A stretch of DNA of 64,000 nt from JALOOB01 sp040766655 (GCA_040766655.1 JAXGQB010000017.1:46406-110405), one strand, 5' to 3'; numbered from the stretch's first letter, positions 1 to 9,469 are shown. Translations and numbers: made by a program. The notes: generated by a model from the sequence alone, not told the origin.

Positions 1-583
1 ACTTCATCATGATCGTAGGGCCAATCCCCCACACCTTGACGATCGGCTCGCCCTGCTCCAGCAATTCCTTCAGCGGCTGGGTGACCAGGGCCTTACGGCC
101 GTACGAGCCGTCATCGGTGACCACGATCAACTCGTCGGAAACGGCGCGCATCTTCTCTTCCCAGAAGAGCAGGTCCTGGGTGCGCGCACCGATGATCGTA
201 ATCACGCGGTTGCCCGCGGCCTTGAGGTCCCGCGCGATGGGGTACATCGGCGCAATGCCGACGCCACCCGCAACGCAGGCCACGGTGCCGAAATTCTCGA
301 TCTCCGTGGGATGGCCCAGCGGCCCGGCCACCGAGTAGAACGCCTCGCCCACCTCCATCCGGCCCATCTCCATGGTGGACTTGCCAACTTCCTGGAAGAT
401 CAGGGTGATCGTGCCTGCTTCTACGTCGTGATCCGCGATGGTCAACGGGATGCGCTCGCCGTGCTCGGTCGCAATCACGATCACGAACTGGCCCGCCTTC
501 GCCTTGCGCGCCACGTGAGGCGCCGCAACTACGACCAGCTTGGTCACGTCGCTGAGAACTTCCTTCTCAAGAATTTTATACAT
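1..583 (-). CDS. FAD/NAD(P)-binding oxidoreductase, NfnA/PyrK/SudB-like (3' end outside window)
   Basis: Partial gene: about 194 N-terminal residues are visible and it runs off the left edge. The start is the ATG at 583 (MYKILEKEVLSD). The visible part has a beta-barrel flavin domain with the family's KAGQFVIV segment, then an NAD(P)-binding Rossmann part with ACVAGGVGIAPMYPIARDL and GARTQDLLFWE. This layout fits the ferredoxin-NADP reductase-like subunit of NADH-dependent ferredoxin:NADP oxidoreductase (NfnA) and the related PyrK and sulfide dehydrogenase subunits. The C-terminal Cys motif that binds 2Fe-2S lies outside the window, so the exact subfamily cannot be fixed. It is the last visible gene of the CODH/ACS cluster, about 200 bases after acsC, where an electron-transfer role between ferredoxin and NAD(P)H is plausible. 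That role is inferred from context. Confidence 0.82.
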   Translation of the reverse strand, partial: MYKILEKEVLSDVTKLVVVAAPHVARKAKAGQFVIVIATEHGERIPLTIADHDVEAGTITLIFQEVGKSTMEMGRMEVGEAFYSVAGPLGHPTEIENFGTVACVAGGVGIAPMYPIARDLKAAGNRVITIIGARTQDLLFWEEKMRAVSDELIVVTDDGSYGRKALVTQPLKELLEQGEPIVKVWGIGPTIMMK

Positions 584-738
584 GTGTCAGTTTCCCTCTG
601 CCAATACATGGCCTTGTCGATCACGTCCCCCCAGGCAGCGGCAGGACGTCGCGCTCTCAGCGTATCACGACGAACACTCCTGTTGAATGATCGGCATCAG
701 GTCTGAGATAAAAGCACGAACACCCACATCATGGCGCA

Positions 739-773
739 GGCGGCAGGTCACACCTGAGGTGTGACCTGCCGCC
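739..773. repeat. Perfect 17-bp-arm hairpin after acsC
   Basis: Arms 739-755 and 757-773 are exact reverse complements around a single central base. The element sits just downstream of the acsC stop codon, in the roughly 200-base gap before the NfnA-like gene. No T-run follows on the minus strand, so it is not a standard intrinsic terminator. It could stabilise the upstream mRNA, tune read-through to the last gene, or be a dispersed palindromic repeat. Confidence 0.75.
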
Positions 774-785
774 AACGCGCGCCGG

Positions 786-2159
786 CTACCACGCGGTCTT
801 CAGATACCGGGGCAGATCGACCGCCTCGCGCGGACCTACCTTGATCTGCCAGTCAGGGAGCTCCTCTTCAAGCTCGCCCATCAACACGGCGACATGGCCC
901 GGAATCACCACCTTGCGGTGGCTGACCTTGTCCGCGATACCCACGTTCTTGACCGACTTGCCGATCTTCTCGGCATCGAACTTGCCCGCGGCCCACGCGG
1001 TCAGCACGCTCATGCCCTCTGCATCGGCCACCAGCAGCCACGCCGGCATGCCACTCGACTCCATCTCGTTCGCCACCGCGAAATAGGTGATGGAGAAGTT
1101 CGTGGTCACGAGGACCGGAGAGTCCGCGGTCGGCTTGTTGATCTCGTAGATGCCGGGCTCGACCTGGATCGGCTTCTGAGGATCGGTGTAGATGTTCGCC
1201 CGCAGGACCAACAACGGGTAGACCTCGGCCGGGTCGAAGTGGCTCAGCACCACGAAGCCGGCATACTTGGCGACCTGCTGGCCCGCCAGCAGAAGCTCCA
1301 TCTCCGGGTCAGCTGCGCCGAGGTACGGGAACGTCACGATCGGGTAGCCGAGCGGCTTGAAGTTCTTCTTCAACGCCAGGCGCCGGAGTTGCGTCACTGC
1401 GTCCAACGAGGGGCCGAACCCGCGCGCGGCAGGGTCGAGCACCAGGTCTTCCACGCCCGCGGCGACCAGTTTCCCGGTCAGTTCGGCCAGCCCGTCCAAC
1501 GTCTCGGCGCGCACCACCAGGGGCGCCTTCGCGGCCTTCGCCAGCGCAGCCATGGCCTCCCAGTTGGCCTCGGTTGCCGCGCACAGCAGGGGCACGCTGC
1601 CTGCCATCTCGGCCAGGCCCGCTTCGATGACGGCCGGGTTCTCACTGACGAGCATCATCGGGATCGTTGCAGCCGCACGCGCAGCCGCGACCGCGGCCGC
1701 AAACGAGGCTGCGTCGCCCGCGACAGACTCGACTGCCACCCCATCCAACCGCAGCGCCATGCCGACGTAATCCACCTTGTACTCGGCCACCGTGCGAACC
1801 AACTCGGAGACATCGGCCGCGGGGAGGTTGTCGGGAACGCGCACGAAGATGCCGGTTGGGTTGAAGAATGTCTTCTCGTGGCGGAAGAGCACCGTCTCAT
1901 TGCCTGCCTTGACCAGCCGGCCGTCGGCAGACAGGGTGATGAGCCGGATGGGCGGCGCAGCAGCCGCGGATAGCTTGGCCTGCGATTCTTCGCTCACATA
2001 CTTGCACGCTGAAAGCTCAGCCTGCTTGGCCGCGAGCTTCATGGCGAACGCCAGGCAGGTGGGATAGCCGCACTCCTTGCAGTTCGCGTGCGCCTTCTCG
2101 GCGGGATCCTTGCTGCTACCGGGCAGCAGCTTATAAATTTCAAGACCACTGAGGGCCAT
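786..2159 (-). CDS. acsC: Acetyl-CoA decarbonylase/synthase gamma subunit (corrinoid Fe-S protein large subunit)
   Basis: Large subunit of the corrinoid iron-sulfur protein, which carries the methyl group from methyltetrahydrofolate to acetyl-CoA synthase in the Wood-Ljungdahl pathway. At 457 residues it is the usual length. Residues about 25-52 hold the 4Fe-4S motif, Cys-x2-Cys-x4-Cys followed by a fourth Cys (NCKECGYPTC, then LSACKYV), which reduces cobalt. A TIM-barrel region follows, then the cobalamin-binding C-terminal domain. The protein pairs with AcsD, encoded only 13 bases upstream, to form the cytoplasmic heterodimer. No frameshift is seen here, in contrast to acsB and cooS in the same cluster. 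Identification is firm from sequence and neighbours. Confidence 0.95.
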   Translation of the reverse strand: MALSGLEIYKLLPGSSKDPAEKAHANCKECGYPTCLAFAMKLAAKQAELSACKYVSEESQAKLSAAAAPPIRLITLSADGRLVKAGNETVLFRHEKTFFNPTGIFVRVPDNLPAADVSELVRTVAEYKVDYVGMALRLDGVAVESVAGDAASFAAAVAAARAAATIPMMLVSENPAVIEAGLAEMAGSVPLLCAATEANWEAMAALAKAAKAPLVVRAETLDGLAELTGKLVAAGVEDLVLDPAARGFGPSLDAVTQLRRLALKKNFKPLGYPIVTFPYLGAADPEMELLLAGQQVAKYAGFVVLSHFDPAEVYPLLVLRANIYTDPQKPIQVEPGIYEINKPTADSPVLVTTNFSITYFAVANEMESSGMPAWLLVADAEGMSVLTAWAAGKFDAEKIGKSVKNVGIADKVSHRKVVIPGHVAVLMGELEEELPDWQIKVGPREAVDLPRYLKTAW

Positions 2160-2172
2160 GGTTCATCTCCTC

Positions 2173-3147
2173 CTACTGTGCAGCGGCCAGCGCGCCGATC
2201 ATCGACTTGATCCGACGTACGGTCTCGGGGTGGCGAAGCACCACGACATCCGCGCCCGATTCGATCAGGGCGCCCGCTGTCATCGTCTCCCAATTGACCG
2301 CGCGCGTCGCCCAATCGCCCCACGCCACAGGCACGCCTTCCGCCGCACGCGCCTCCTTGGCGCGCCACGCCTCCTCACCCGGCGTCACCATCATGGGCTG
2401 TTGGGTCATCCCATCGCCCTGTAGGGCAGCCAGGCGCAGGCGCTCCATGACGCTGTACCCGTACTCAATGCCGTAGCCCAGTGCGCCCGTGGTCGGATCC
2501 GTGATGATGCGCTCCATGGGCATGCCCATGTCGTGGATCAGGATGTTGAGCTGTTTCGACAGGTTCACGTCCATCGGGGTCTTGGCCGTCACCAGGTGGT
2601 TGTTCGCCATGGCTGCCGCGACGATGGTGCGATAGTTCTTGTCCTCGCATGCGCCGAGCACGAGCTTCTCGCCTGCGCCTTCCTCCGCGCAGGCAACCAG
2701 GACCTCATTGTCCAGCTCCGCCTGTCCGGGGCCGAGCACGATGAGGGGCAGTGTGGTGGCGCGGAGGACGCTGCGCAACACGCCGCGCGCTTCCGCGGCG
2801 GTCAATTGCTCGCCGGACGCGGCGGTCGTGAAGAAGCGCAGGCAGATCAGGTCCGCGCCGGCCGCCTCGGCAGCCTGCGCCCAGTGACCGGGGTCGGCGA
2901 GCACGTCGCCCCAAGCCTGCACCAGGGCAGCGGACCACTCATCGCCTGGATTCCGGTTCCAGACCTCGACGGCCACCAGCGGCGGGTTCGGGCTCTGGCC
3001 TTCGAAGCCAAGGAAGGGCAGGGTCGACTGTCCGCCAACCACTGCGGTCCTGCCGCGCGTGCCGCCTTCGGCCGCGGTTGCGCCCAACGTGATGGGGCGA
3101 ACTGTGCCAGCCCACTTCTCGACGGGAGTTTCGACCGTTACGGGCAT
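2173..3147 (-). CDS. acsD: Acetyl-CoA decarbonylase/synthase delta subunit (corrinoid Fe-S protein small subunit)
   Basis: Small subunit of the corrinoid iron-sulfur protein, a TIM barrel that helps hold the cobamide and dock the methyltransferase. It has 324 residues from the ATG at 3147 (MPVTVETPVEKWAG). This start was chosen over an upstream in-frame ATG because a strong GAGGAGG ribosome site lies just before it. Family features include the N-terminal EKWAG segment, the GGQSTLPFL and FEG segments, and the ITDPTTGALGYGIEYGYS segment in the second half. It is followed at once by acsC, so the two subunits are probably co-translated. The methyltransferase gene acsE is not in the visible part of the cluster. 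Confidence 0.94.
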   Translation of the reverse strand: MPVTVETPVEKWAGTVRPITLGATAAEGGTRGRTAVVGGQSTLPFLGFEGQSPNPPLVAVEVWNRNPGDEWSAALVQAWGDVLADPGHWAQAAEAAGADLICLRFFTTAASGEQLTAAEARGVLRSVLRATTLPLIVLGPGQAELDNEVLVACAEEGAGEKLVLGACEDKNYRTIVAAAMANNHLVTAKTPMDVNLSKQLNILIHDMGMPMERIITDPTTGALGYGIEYGYSVMERLRLAALQGDGMTQQPMMVTPGEEAWRAKEARAAEGVPVAWGDWATRAVNWETMTAGALIESGADVVVLRHPETVRRIKSMIGALAAAQ

Positions 3148-3216
3148 GTTGTATAACCTCCTCAAACGTGTAGATACCAAAAGAAGAATCGGGCAGCGAC
3201 GGCCGGTGGGCCGTCC

Positions 3217-4032
3217 CTACCAGTAGCGTTCGACGTGAATCTGGCCGGGCTCTTTCCTGGTATGCTCGCGGAACCCTTCGTCCCCGAGCATGGCCACGAC
3301 CGTTTCGATCATCTGGGGGCTGCCGCAAAGGAAGACGTGGGTGTTATCAGGGCTTGGCCGGACGCCCCAGGCACGTTCGACCGACCCATCCGTCCATAAA
3401 TCCTGTACGTAGCCGACCTTGCCTGGCCAGGGCGCCGGCTCAGCCTGCGGCCGGCTGATCACCGGATGATAGCTCAGATTCCTGCATAAGTGCTGCAGGG
3501 TCAGCAGTTCAGAACGATAGCCCAGATCCCACGAATGGCGCGCCCCGTGCAGCACGGCAAACCGCCGGCTGCTGCCGCAGATCAGGTGCGTGGTGAGCAT
3601 GCTCATGTATGGCGCCAGCCCGGTGCCGGTGGCAATCATCAGCACGTGGCTGTCCTCCGGGGCCTGGTCGATCGTGAACATGCCGGTGATCTTGGGCGAG
3701 AGCCAGATGCGGTCGCCGATGCTGAGCGCAAACAGCCGCGGGGTCAGCGCACCCGTCGTCACCAGCGCGACGTAGAACTCCAGGTATTCGTTCGTGCGCG
3801 ACGACGAGGCGATGGAGTAGGCCCGGCGAATCAGCTTGCCGGAGTCGGAGGGCGGATCTTCCGGCTCAGAGATGGCGCACCGCGGCGCAGAGCCGGGCAG
3901 ACCAAGGACACCGAACTGACCAGGGGTGAATGCCGGCAATTGCCAGCCATCGGGCACCACGCGCAGGATAATCAACCAGGGCGAGATCTCGGTGCGCAAT
4001 GCGACGACAGCGTTCAGTGTTGGCTCAGGCAA
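3217..4032 (-). CDS. fpr: Ferredoxin-NADP+ reductase (Fpr-type)
   Basis: FAD-dependent reductase that moves electrons between ferredoxin and NADP(H). It is predicted to have 271 residues from a TTG at 4032 (PEPTLNAVV follows), chosen because a GAAGGAG ribosome site lies a few bases upstream; an upstream in-frame ATG would add an unlikely Arg-rich stretch. Visible motifs are the FTPGQFGVLGLP flavin-domain segment, RAYSIASS for FAD binding, and LMIATGTGLAPYMSML for the nucleotide-binding domain. The aromatic C-terminus HVERYW is typical of plant-type reductases that stack on the flavin. Its place between acsD and the CBS gene suggests it supplies or drains low-potential electrons for CO2 reduction. 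Direction of flow cannot be read from sequence. Confidence 0.88.
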   Translation of the reverse strand: MPEPTLNAVVALRTEISPWLIILRVVPDGWQLPAFTPGQFGVLGLPGSAPRCAISEPEDPPSDSGKLIRRAYSIASSSRTNEYLEFYVALVTTGALTPRLFALSIGDRIWLSPKITGMFTIDQAPEDSHVLMIATGTGLAPYMSMLTTHLICGSSRRFAVLHGARHSWDLGYRSELLTLQHLCRNLSYHPVISRPQAEPAPWPGKVGYVQDLWTDGSVERAWGVRPSPDNTHVFLCGSPQMIETVVAMLGDEGFREHTRKEPGQIHVERYW

Positions 4033-4120
4033 GACGATTCTCCTTCGTGGAAAAGCCGCTTTGCACTTGTTCGCGCAATTATACCCCCAGCCGGGCAAAG
4101 TGGGAATGCGCGGTTGTCTG

Positions 4121-4597
4121 CTACCTCTTCGGAAGACCGTAACGCTGGCGGAACAGATCCATCGGCGTGGGGCGCGCCGCATGCATGCCCTGGGTCTTGA
4201 TGTAGTCCGGCCCCGCCAGCGCCTTCACCACGTCGCGCCGGTTCAGCACGGACGCGGGCCACGACTTGCCGCCGGCGTTGTGCATGAAGAAGAGATGGTC
4301 GACGCCCAGGTCGGCCATCAGCTGCACGGCGGCCCCCAGCGGAATGTCGGCGGGTGCGTCGGGCACATGCTCTTCCATGATGTCTTGCGCGGTCTGATCA
4401 GTGGCGGCCCGCACGTAGGCCGCGGCGAGCATGTGGTCGTTGATCCAGCCCCGCGCATCGCCGTCCTCGTCCATCACGACCAAAGCTGACCACCCCTGGT
4501 CGATCATCTGCTGGGCCAGCAGCTCGATGGGGTCCTCCGGCTTGCAGGTGGGCACGCCGATGCGCATGACATCACGGACGAGTAAGGTGTCGCTCAT
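4121..4597 (-). CDS. CBS-domain-pair protein in the CODH/ACS cluster
   Basis: A 158-residue protein made almost only of two CBS repeats. The first (about residues 5-60) has VRDVMRIGVPTCKPEDPIEL and SALVVMDEDGDARGWI; the second (about 65-140) has AQDIMEEHVPDAPADIPL and HLFFMHNAGGKSWPASVLNRRDVVKAL. CBS pairs usually bind adenosine nucleotides such as AMP, ATP or SAM and act as energy or ligand sensors. No catalytic, DNA-binding or membrane domain is attached. It sits between fpr and acsB on the same strand, so it may sense energy state and act on the CODH/ACS complex. That role is inference only. Confidence 0.85.
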   Translation of the reverse strand: MSDTLLVRDVMRIGVPTCKPEDPIELLAQQMIDQGWSALVVMDEDGDARGWINDHMLAAAYVRAATDQTAQDIMEEHVPDAPADIPLGAAVQLMADLGVDHLFFMHNAGGKSWPASVLNRRDVVKALAGPDYIKTQGMHAARPTPMDLFRQRYGLPKR

Positions 4598-4618
4598 GTC
4601 CTCTTCGGGCTATTGATT

Positions 4619-4648
4619 CGTAGAGACGCAGCATGCTACGTCTCTACG
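4619..4648. repeat. Dispersed palindrome (GTAGAGACGCAGCATGC type)
   Basis: Ten-base arms at 4619-4628 and 4639-4648 (CGTAGAGACG and its complement) flank a nearly palindromic AGCATGCT core. Related sequences occur at about 38145-38168 and 42858-42873 in this window. It lies between acsB and the CBS gene. It behaves like a small dispersed palindromic element of the REP type; its function is unknown. Confidence 0.7.
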
Positions 4649-4666
4649 AGCGAATGACACTTCGTC

Positions 4667-6945
4667 CTAGAACATCGGGTCCATCATCAACGCCGGATGT
4701 CCCGTGGATTCCAGGTGCGCCAGGAGGCCGTCTACATCGGTGCAGATGGTCTCGTCCGCGATCTTGGCGATCAGGTCAGGATCGCCCTCCCGTTCCGAGA
4801 CGGCCTGGAATTCGGCCGCCATGGTCTGCTTGAGCACGCTGGACATCCACACGATGCGCTTGAACCCGCCGTCGGCCGAGATGAACTTCGGGCTGGTCAG
4901 GTAGTACTTGCCGACACCCATCACGCCGGGCGTCTGCAACCCGCCGCCGGCCATGCCGGCCAGGGTCGAGAAGGTCATGCCGGCCGGGGTCATGCTCGTG
5001 TCCTCGCGCGAGACCACCATCACGCCGTTGGCCTCGGGGATCAGCATCACGATGCACTCGAAGCAGCCGCACGCGGTCATCGGGCTGTTCATGATCGAGT
5101 ACATGGCCACTTCCTGTACAGTGCCGTTGGACTTCTGCACCGCGATCTCGTTCAGGCCGCTGTAGATGCCCTGCACCTTGTCGATGGGCATGCCCTTGCG
5201 GATCGGCTGGTTCGGGCCGGTGGGGTTGATCTGGAACGACGCTGCGCAATCCAGGTAGTTGTATGCGCCGCACAGGCCCAGCCGCTGCGGGCTGACCAGG
5301 CACAGGTGGGTGGGCGCGAACGACTGGCACAGCGTGCAGGTGTAGAACTCGTCCACCGCCTCGTCGGTCATGTCGGCCAGGCGGTTGTTGCGGTAGTCGT
5401 ACGCCTGGCGGGCCTTATGGAGCCACTCGGCATGCAGGGCCGGATCCGTGATGAGCTTGACCTGGACCTTATCGACGATGGCGCCGAAGTCGGCCATGAA
5501 GCGGGCATAAAGGATGTCGCCGAAATGCTTCAGCGTAAAGCCTTTGTCTGCGGCAGCAGTGCTGATGCGGATCCACGTGATGTCGCGCTGGCCGATGTGC
5601 TGGATGCCGCTCGCGCCGTTCACGAAGTAGTGAATCTGGCGCTCGAGCACCGGCTCGAAATCAGACTGCATCTTGCGGCCGGCCACCTCGACGAGGATGG
5701 CCAGATCGATGGACGAGCCCACGGGCAGGTCCTCGAAGCTCGGCCCGATCACCTCGATCTTGCCGTCCTCCACCTGGTCCATGTCGATCATGCGCAGGTA
5801 TTCGAAGGCGCGGCTGCCCTTGCCGCCGAACTCCACGCGCATGTCCTTCTTGCGCACGACCTCGCCCTCGAACGCGGAGCCGTAGGGCACCGGGATCGGG
5901 ACCTCGGTCATCTTGATCTTGACCCCGCGCGTCTCGACGCATTTCTGCACCAGCTTCTCCGCGCGCTCGAGGTCGTCCTTGCCCTCGATCTCATTGAAGG
6001 GCATGGAGATGACGTGCTCGTAGGTCGTCACGCCGGTCGGCAGGATCTGCGGGATGCGCGTGTCCGCGATGACCGGGAAGCCGTAATTGATCGCGCCCGC
6101 CGCCGCGGCGTACTTCAGGTCATCCACCTCGCCCAGCGCCAGCACGAACGCGAAGACGCGCTGCCGGTTGTAGAGCAGGATGTCCTTGGCCTGGCCGCCC
6201 TTCATGCCGCCGAAGGTCAGCGCGGAGCGGGTGGCGAAGCCGATGGGATAGATCGCGGACAGGGTGTCGAGGCCGAACGGCACGATGTAAGTGTCGTAGC
6301 CCATCTCAACGCCCTCTTCCTGCAGCTGGTGGATGACCGAGCGGCCGTTGACGTTGCCGCACAGGAAGATCAGGATGTTGCGCTTCTGCAGCTCACGCAC
6401 GATCTTGACCGCGACCTCGTTGCTCTTCGCACAACCGACGATGGCCGCGAAGCCGGGCATGCGGCCGTCGACCAGCTGGATGCCCCAGGCGCGCAGCTGT
6501 ACGTCATCGATCGGGCCGTTCAGGCGCCCGTTGCCGTTGCCGGCCGCGCCGTCGGGGCTGGTGAACGAGCCGCCGGCCATGTGGAAGCCCGGCATGACGG
6601 CCGGTTCCTCGCCGTAGACGAAGCGCACCGCCTCGATGATCTCCGCGGACAGCAACGTCGCCATGCCGGAGTCCAGCGTCTCGCCCAGGTAGGGGGTCCA
6701 GCACTGCGCCGTCGGCACCGGGTGCAACAGGTCCCTGGCGTGCTCGAGCACGGGAACCAGCTCCCCGAGCTTGGTGACCTCGCGGCCTGTCATGCCGTAA
6801 ATCGTGGGCAGATAGTAGGCCGTATTTGGAAAGGCTACGGGTGTCTCGGGCCCTCGCTCCTGAGGGCCTTGTTCAGCAGTTCCTCAGCCTCTTGGGTGAT
6901 CAGGTTCGCGCCCCGAATGGCGCGCGTGGCGATGTAACGTGACAT
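4667..6945 (-). CDS. acsB: CO-methylating acetyl-CoA synthase (CODH/ACS beta), one frameshift
   Basis: Joins CO, the methyl group from the corrinoid protein, and CoA to form acetyl-CoA. The main frame (from 6793) is intact and holds the A-cluster ligands: the Fe-S cysteines in FYTCTLCQSFAPTHLCLV and GLCGAYNYLDC, and the nickel-binding Cys-Gly-Cys in MTACGCFEC. The true N-terminus, MSRYIATRAIRGANLITQ from the ATG at 6945, lies in another frame. The frames join if one base is restored near 6839, in a run of three G that would be four: this gives RHPVAFPNTAYYLPTIYG, as expected for the family. Restored length is about 759 residues. A lost base in a homopolymer points to a sequencing error rather than a dead gene, because everything downstream is conserved. 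Confidence 0.92.
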
Positions 6946-6980
6946 GTAGATCCCTCGAACCATTGCAGATTGAAGATCGA

Positions 6981-7020
6981 AGATTGAAGATTGGGCCTTG
7001 ATACGTCCAATCTTCAATCT
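6981..7020. repeat. 14-bp inverted repeat between cooS and acsB
   Basis: AGATTGAAGATTGG at 6981-6994 is exactly complementary to 7007-7020, with a 12-base loop. It lies in the gap between the cooS stop and the acsB start, with further partial copies of the GAAGATTGA unit beside it. No T-run follows, so an RNA processing or stability element is more likely than a terminator. Similar CTTCAATCTTCAA text appears near 32250, suggesting a dispersed simple repeat. Confidence 0.65.
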
Positions 7021-7035
7021 GCTATCTGCAATCTT

Positions 7036-9009
7036 CTATCCGTAGAGTTCTGCCATCTGCTGTTCGACCGGCAGTTCTTCGAACGCCTTCATGGCGTCGT
7101 CGCCGGAAGCACCGAAGCGAGTCGGATCGTAGGCCGGCAGCTTCAGCGCTGCGCGCTTCTTGTCGATGTGCTCCAGCGTCCTGCGCACCGTCTCGTCGGC
7201 CTCGGCCACGAACTCCAGCTTGCCGCCGAAGCGCTCCTCCCACTCCTTCGACAGGATGTCGGTGACACCGTCGGAGAAATCCACGGGGTTGCGCACGCCC
7301 ATGATGACATACGCCGGAGCCGACGCAGTACGCCGCGATGGCGAGCGCCTTCTCGCTCATCCACTCCGGCGCCAGGCCCACGGCCGGGATATCGCTGATG
7401 TCGTCGCCCAGGCCGCCCTCGGTCGCCATCTGCGAGAGGATGGTCAGGATGCGGCTGTTGTCCACGCAGGAGCCCAGGTGCAGCACGGGCGGGATGCCGA
7501 GCGTCTCACAGATCTCGCGCAGCCCGGGTCCGACCTTTTCGAGGTCCGCCTCGCCGCGCAGATAGCCGTACTTGCCGGCGGCAAGGGCGCCGCAGCCGGT
7601 GCTGACGACGAGCACGTCGTTCTTCAGCAGCTCGGTGATGACATCCATGTGCGCCTTATCCTGGGTGATGCCGGGGTTGTTGCAGCCGACGTCGGCCGCG
7701 ACGCCGCGCAGGCGGCCCGTGGCAATGGCCTCGTTCAGCGGCCGGAATGACTGCCGGTACATGCCGCCCAGCATATAATTCAGATATTCGTGGCTGAAGC
7801 CCGGCACGACTGCCTGTGCGCTCGACTTGGGAATGCGCGTCTCGCCACGGTTGGCGTAGTTGTCGATGGCACGCGCGCACGATACCCTTGGCAATGTCCA
7901 TGGCATGATGCTCATCGAACTCGATGTGCGTCGCGCCGTCATCTTGACCTTCGGGCTCGTCGTGATGACCTCGGTGTGGAAGTGCTTGGCTACATCGGTC
8001 AGCGACTGCATGATGCACTGCACGTCCACGACCATCGCCTCGATCGACCCCGTCAGGATCGCCAGTTCCTGGTTGAGGAAATTGCCCGCCGAGGGGATGC
8101 CCTGGCGCATCATCACCTCGTTCGGCCGTGCAGCAGATGCCGGCCAGGTTGATGCCGTCTTCAGCGCCTTGCTCTTCGCATACTCGATCAGGTCGGGTTC
8201 CTGCACCGCCGTGACGATCATCTCCGAGAGGGTCGGCTCATGGCCGTGCACGATGATGTTGACCTGCTTCTCCTCCAGGCAGCCGAGGTTGACCTCGCCG
8301 ACCTTCGGGCTGGGCGTGCCGAAGAGGATGTCGGAGATATCGGTGGCCCACATGGAGCCGCCCCAGCCATCCGACAGCGCCGTGCGCATCGATGCCAGCA
8401 TGATGTGGCTGGCGTCCTGGTCGTCGCCGATGTGCGTGCGATGGAGGATCTCCACGACCTCGCGGTCGATCCCGCGCGCACCACACCGTTCTCCTTCCAG
8501 ATCGCCTGGCGCTTCGGCGGTGCGGACTTGATGTAGCTCAGCTGGCCGCGCTGCTGGCCGAACTCGCCGATGGCCTTGTTGGCCATCCAGCGCGATCTCC
8601 ATCATGGCGGCCCTTCGTCTCGATGCCGTGCTTGGCCGCCACCGCGTACAGCTTCGCCTCGTCGCGGATCTCGTACCCTGTGCCTCGCCCAGCGCAACGC
8701 CTGGAGTGAACGCCAGATCGCGGCCATGGTCGGAGTGTGCGGCCGACCCGGCTGCAATGGCGCGCGCCAGGTTGCGGGCTGCGATCGTGTCCACGGTCGC
8801 GCCACAGATGCCCACCTGCCCATCCTTCGTCATGCGGCACGGCCCCATGTAGCAGTTCTTGCAGCAGATGCCCGACTGCCCATTGCCGATGGTGCACGGC
8901 TTGAAATCCGCCGCGCGACTGAACGAGGTCGGGATGCCCGCCAGTTCGCCCAGTCCAGGATTTCGCACGCTGCAGGATCGATGCTCGGAACCATGTTTAC
9001 CTTTGCCAT
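7036..9009 (-). CDS. cooS: Anaerobic Ni-Fe carbon monoxide dehydrogenase, catalytic subunit; many frameshifts
   Basis: Reduces CO2 to CO for acetyl-CoA synthase (also called acsA). Start is the ATG at 9009 (MAKVNMVPSIDP) after an AGGAG site; the end is LPVEQQMAELYG. Pieces in three frames together give a full-length protein of about 660 residues. They include the cluster B/D motif GICCKNCYMGPCRM, IIVHGHEPTLSEM with the C-cluster His, VDVQCIMQSL, GCNNPGITQ, VSTGCGALAAGKYGY and AYCVGSG. At least nine shifts are needed, near 8970, 8695, 8603, 8587, 8478, 8120-8160 (two), 7870-7940 (two) and 7312. Those checked closely are single missing bases. Since all metal ligands are kept in order, I read this as poor consensus quality over a working gene. 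A pseudogene cannot be excluded from sequence alone. Confidence 0.88.
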
Positions 9010-9128
9010 TGATGTTGCTCCTTATCGTTTCGTCTTCAGATCGGCTCATCGGTCTTGTACTGGCGCATACCGAAACGGTTCCACGCAGGGTCTTTTCGGC
9101 CATCTTGAACGGCAACCGGGTTGGGTCA

Positions 9129-9350
9129 TCACGCCGAGCCCTCAGTGGCGACCGGATATCCGGCCTCTTCCAGCGTCGCCATGACTGCGCCCGGCGTTGT
9201 GAGCGCCGGGTCGTACGATACGGCAACTAAGCGGAAGGCGGGGCTTGCAATGACGTCCTGCACACCGGCTAGCTGTGACAGGACCTCCCGCACCTTCAGC
9301 GTGTGATGGTCGGCCCACAGGTCGGGCACGTTGAACTGAACTTTCTCCAT
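9129..9350 (-). CDS. HMA-fold small protein lacking the CxxC metal site
   Basis: A 73-residue protein starting at the ATG at 9350 (MEKVQFNVPDLWADHH). The pattern fits a heavy-metal-associated ferredoxin-like fold: first strand and loop, a helix LKVREVLSQLAGV, strand VIASPAFRLVAVSYDP, a second helix and the family-typical EEAGYPV end. In classical HMA domains the first loop is Cys-x-x-Cys. Aligned on the following LK, here it reads Ala-Asp-His-His, so the first Cys is Ala and the second is His. It lies about 120 bases upstream of cooS on the same strand. It could be a nickel or other metal chaperone using His, or a non-metal scaffold. The fold assignment is fairly safe; the function is a guess from position. 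Confidence 0.75.
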   Translation of the reverse strand: MEKVQFNVPDLWADHHTLKVREVLSQLAGVQDVIASPAFRLVAVSYDPALTTPGAVMATLEEAGYPVATEGSA

Positions 9351-9469
9351 GTTGAGCATCCTCCTTGAGGTGTGAGCAGCGCTTCCGGGGTGGATGCGAC
9401 CGCGCTGATGCGTCGCGTTGAGTCCGGCCGGCAATCTCGCGCCGGTGTTCGATGTAGATTTCACAGAAA

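Noticed and set aside
4697..6937. Long open frame on the plus strand opposite acsB
   Set aside because: It has Arg- and His-rich low-complexity text typical of the antisense of a high-GC gene, no ribosome site, and no family resemblance.
6835..7017. Separate 60-codon gene upstream of acsB
   Set aside because: Its residues after MSRYIATR are the missing N-terminus of acsB, joined by one restored base near 6839.
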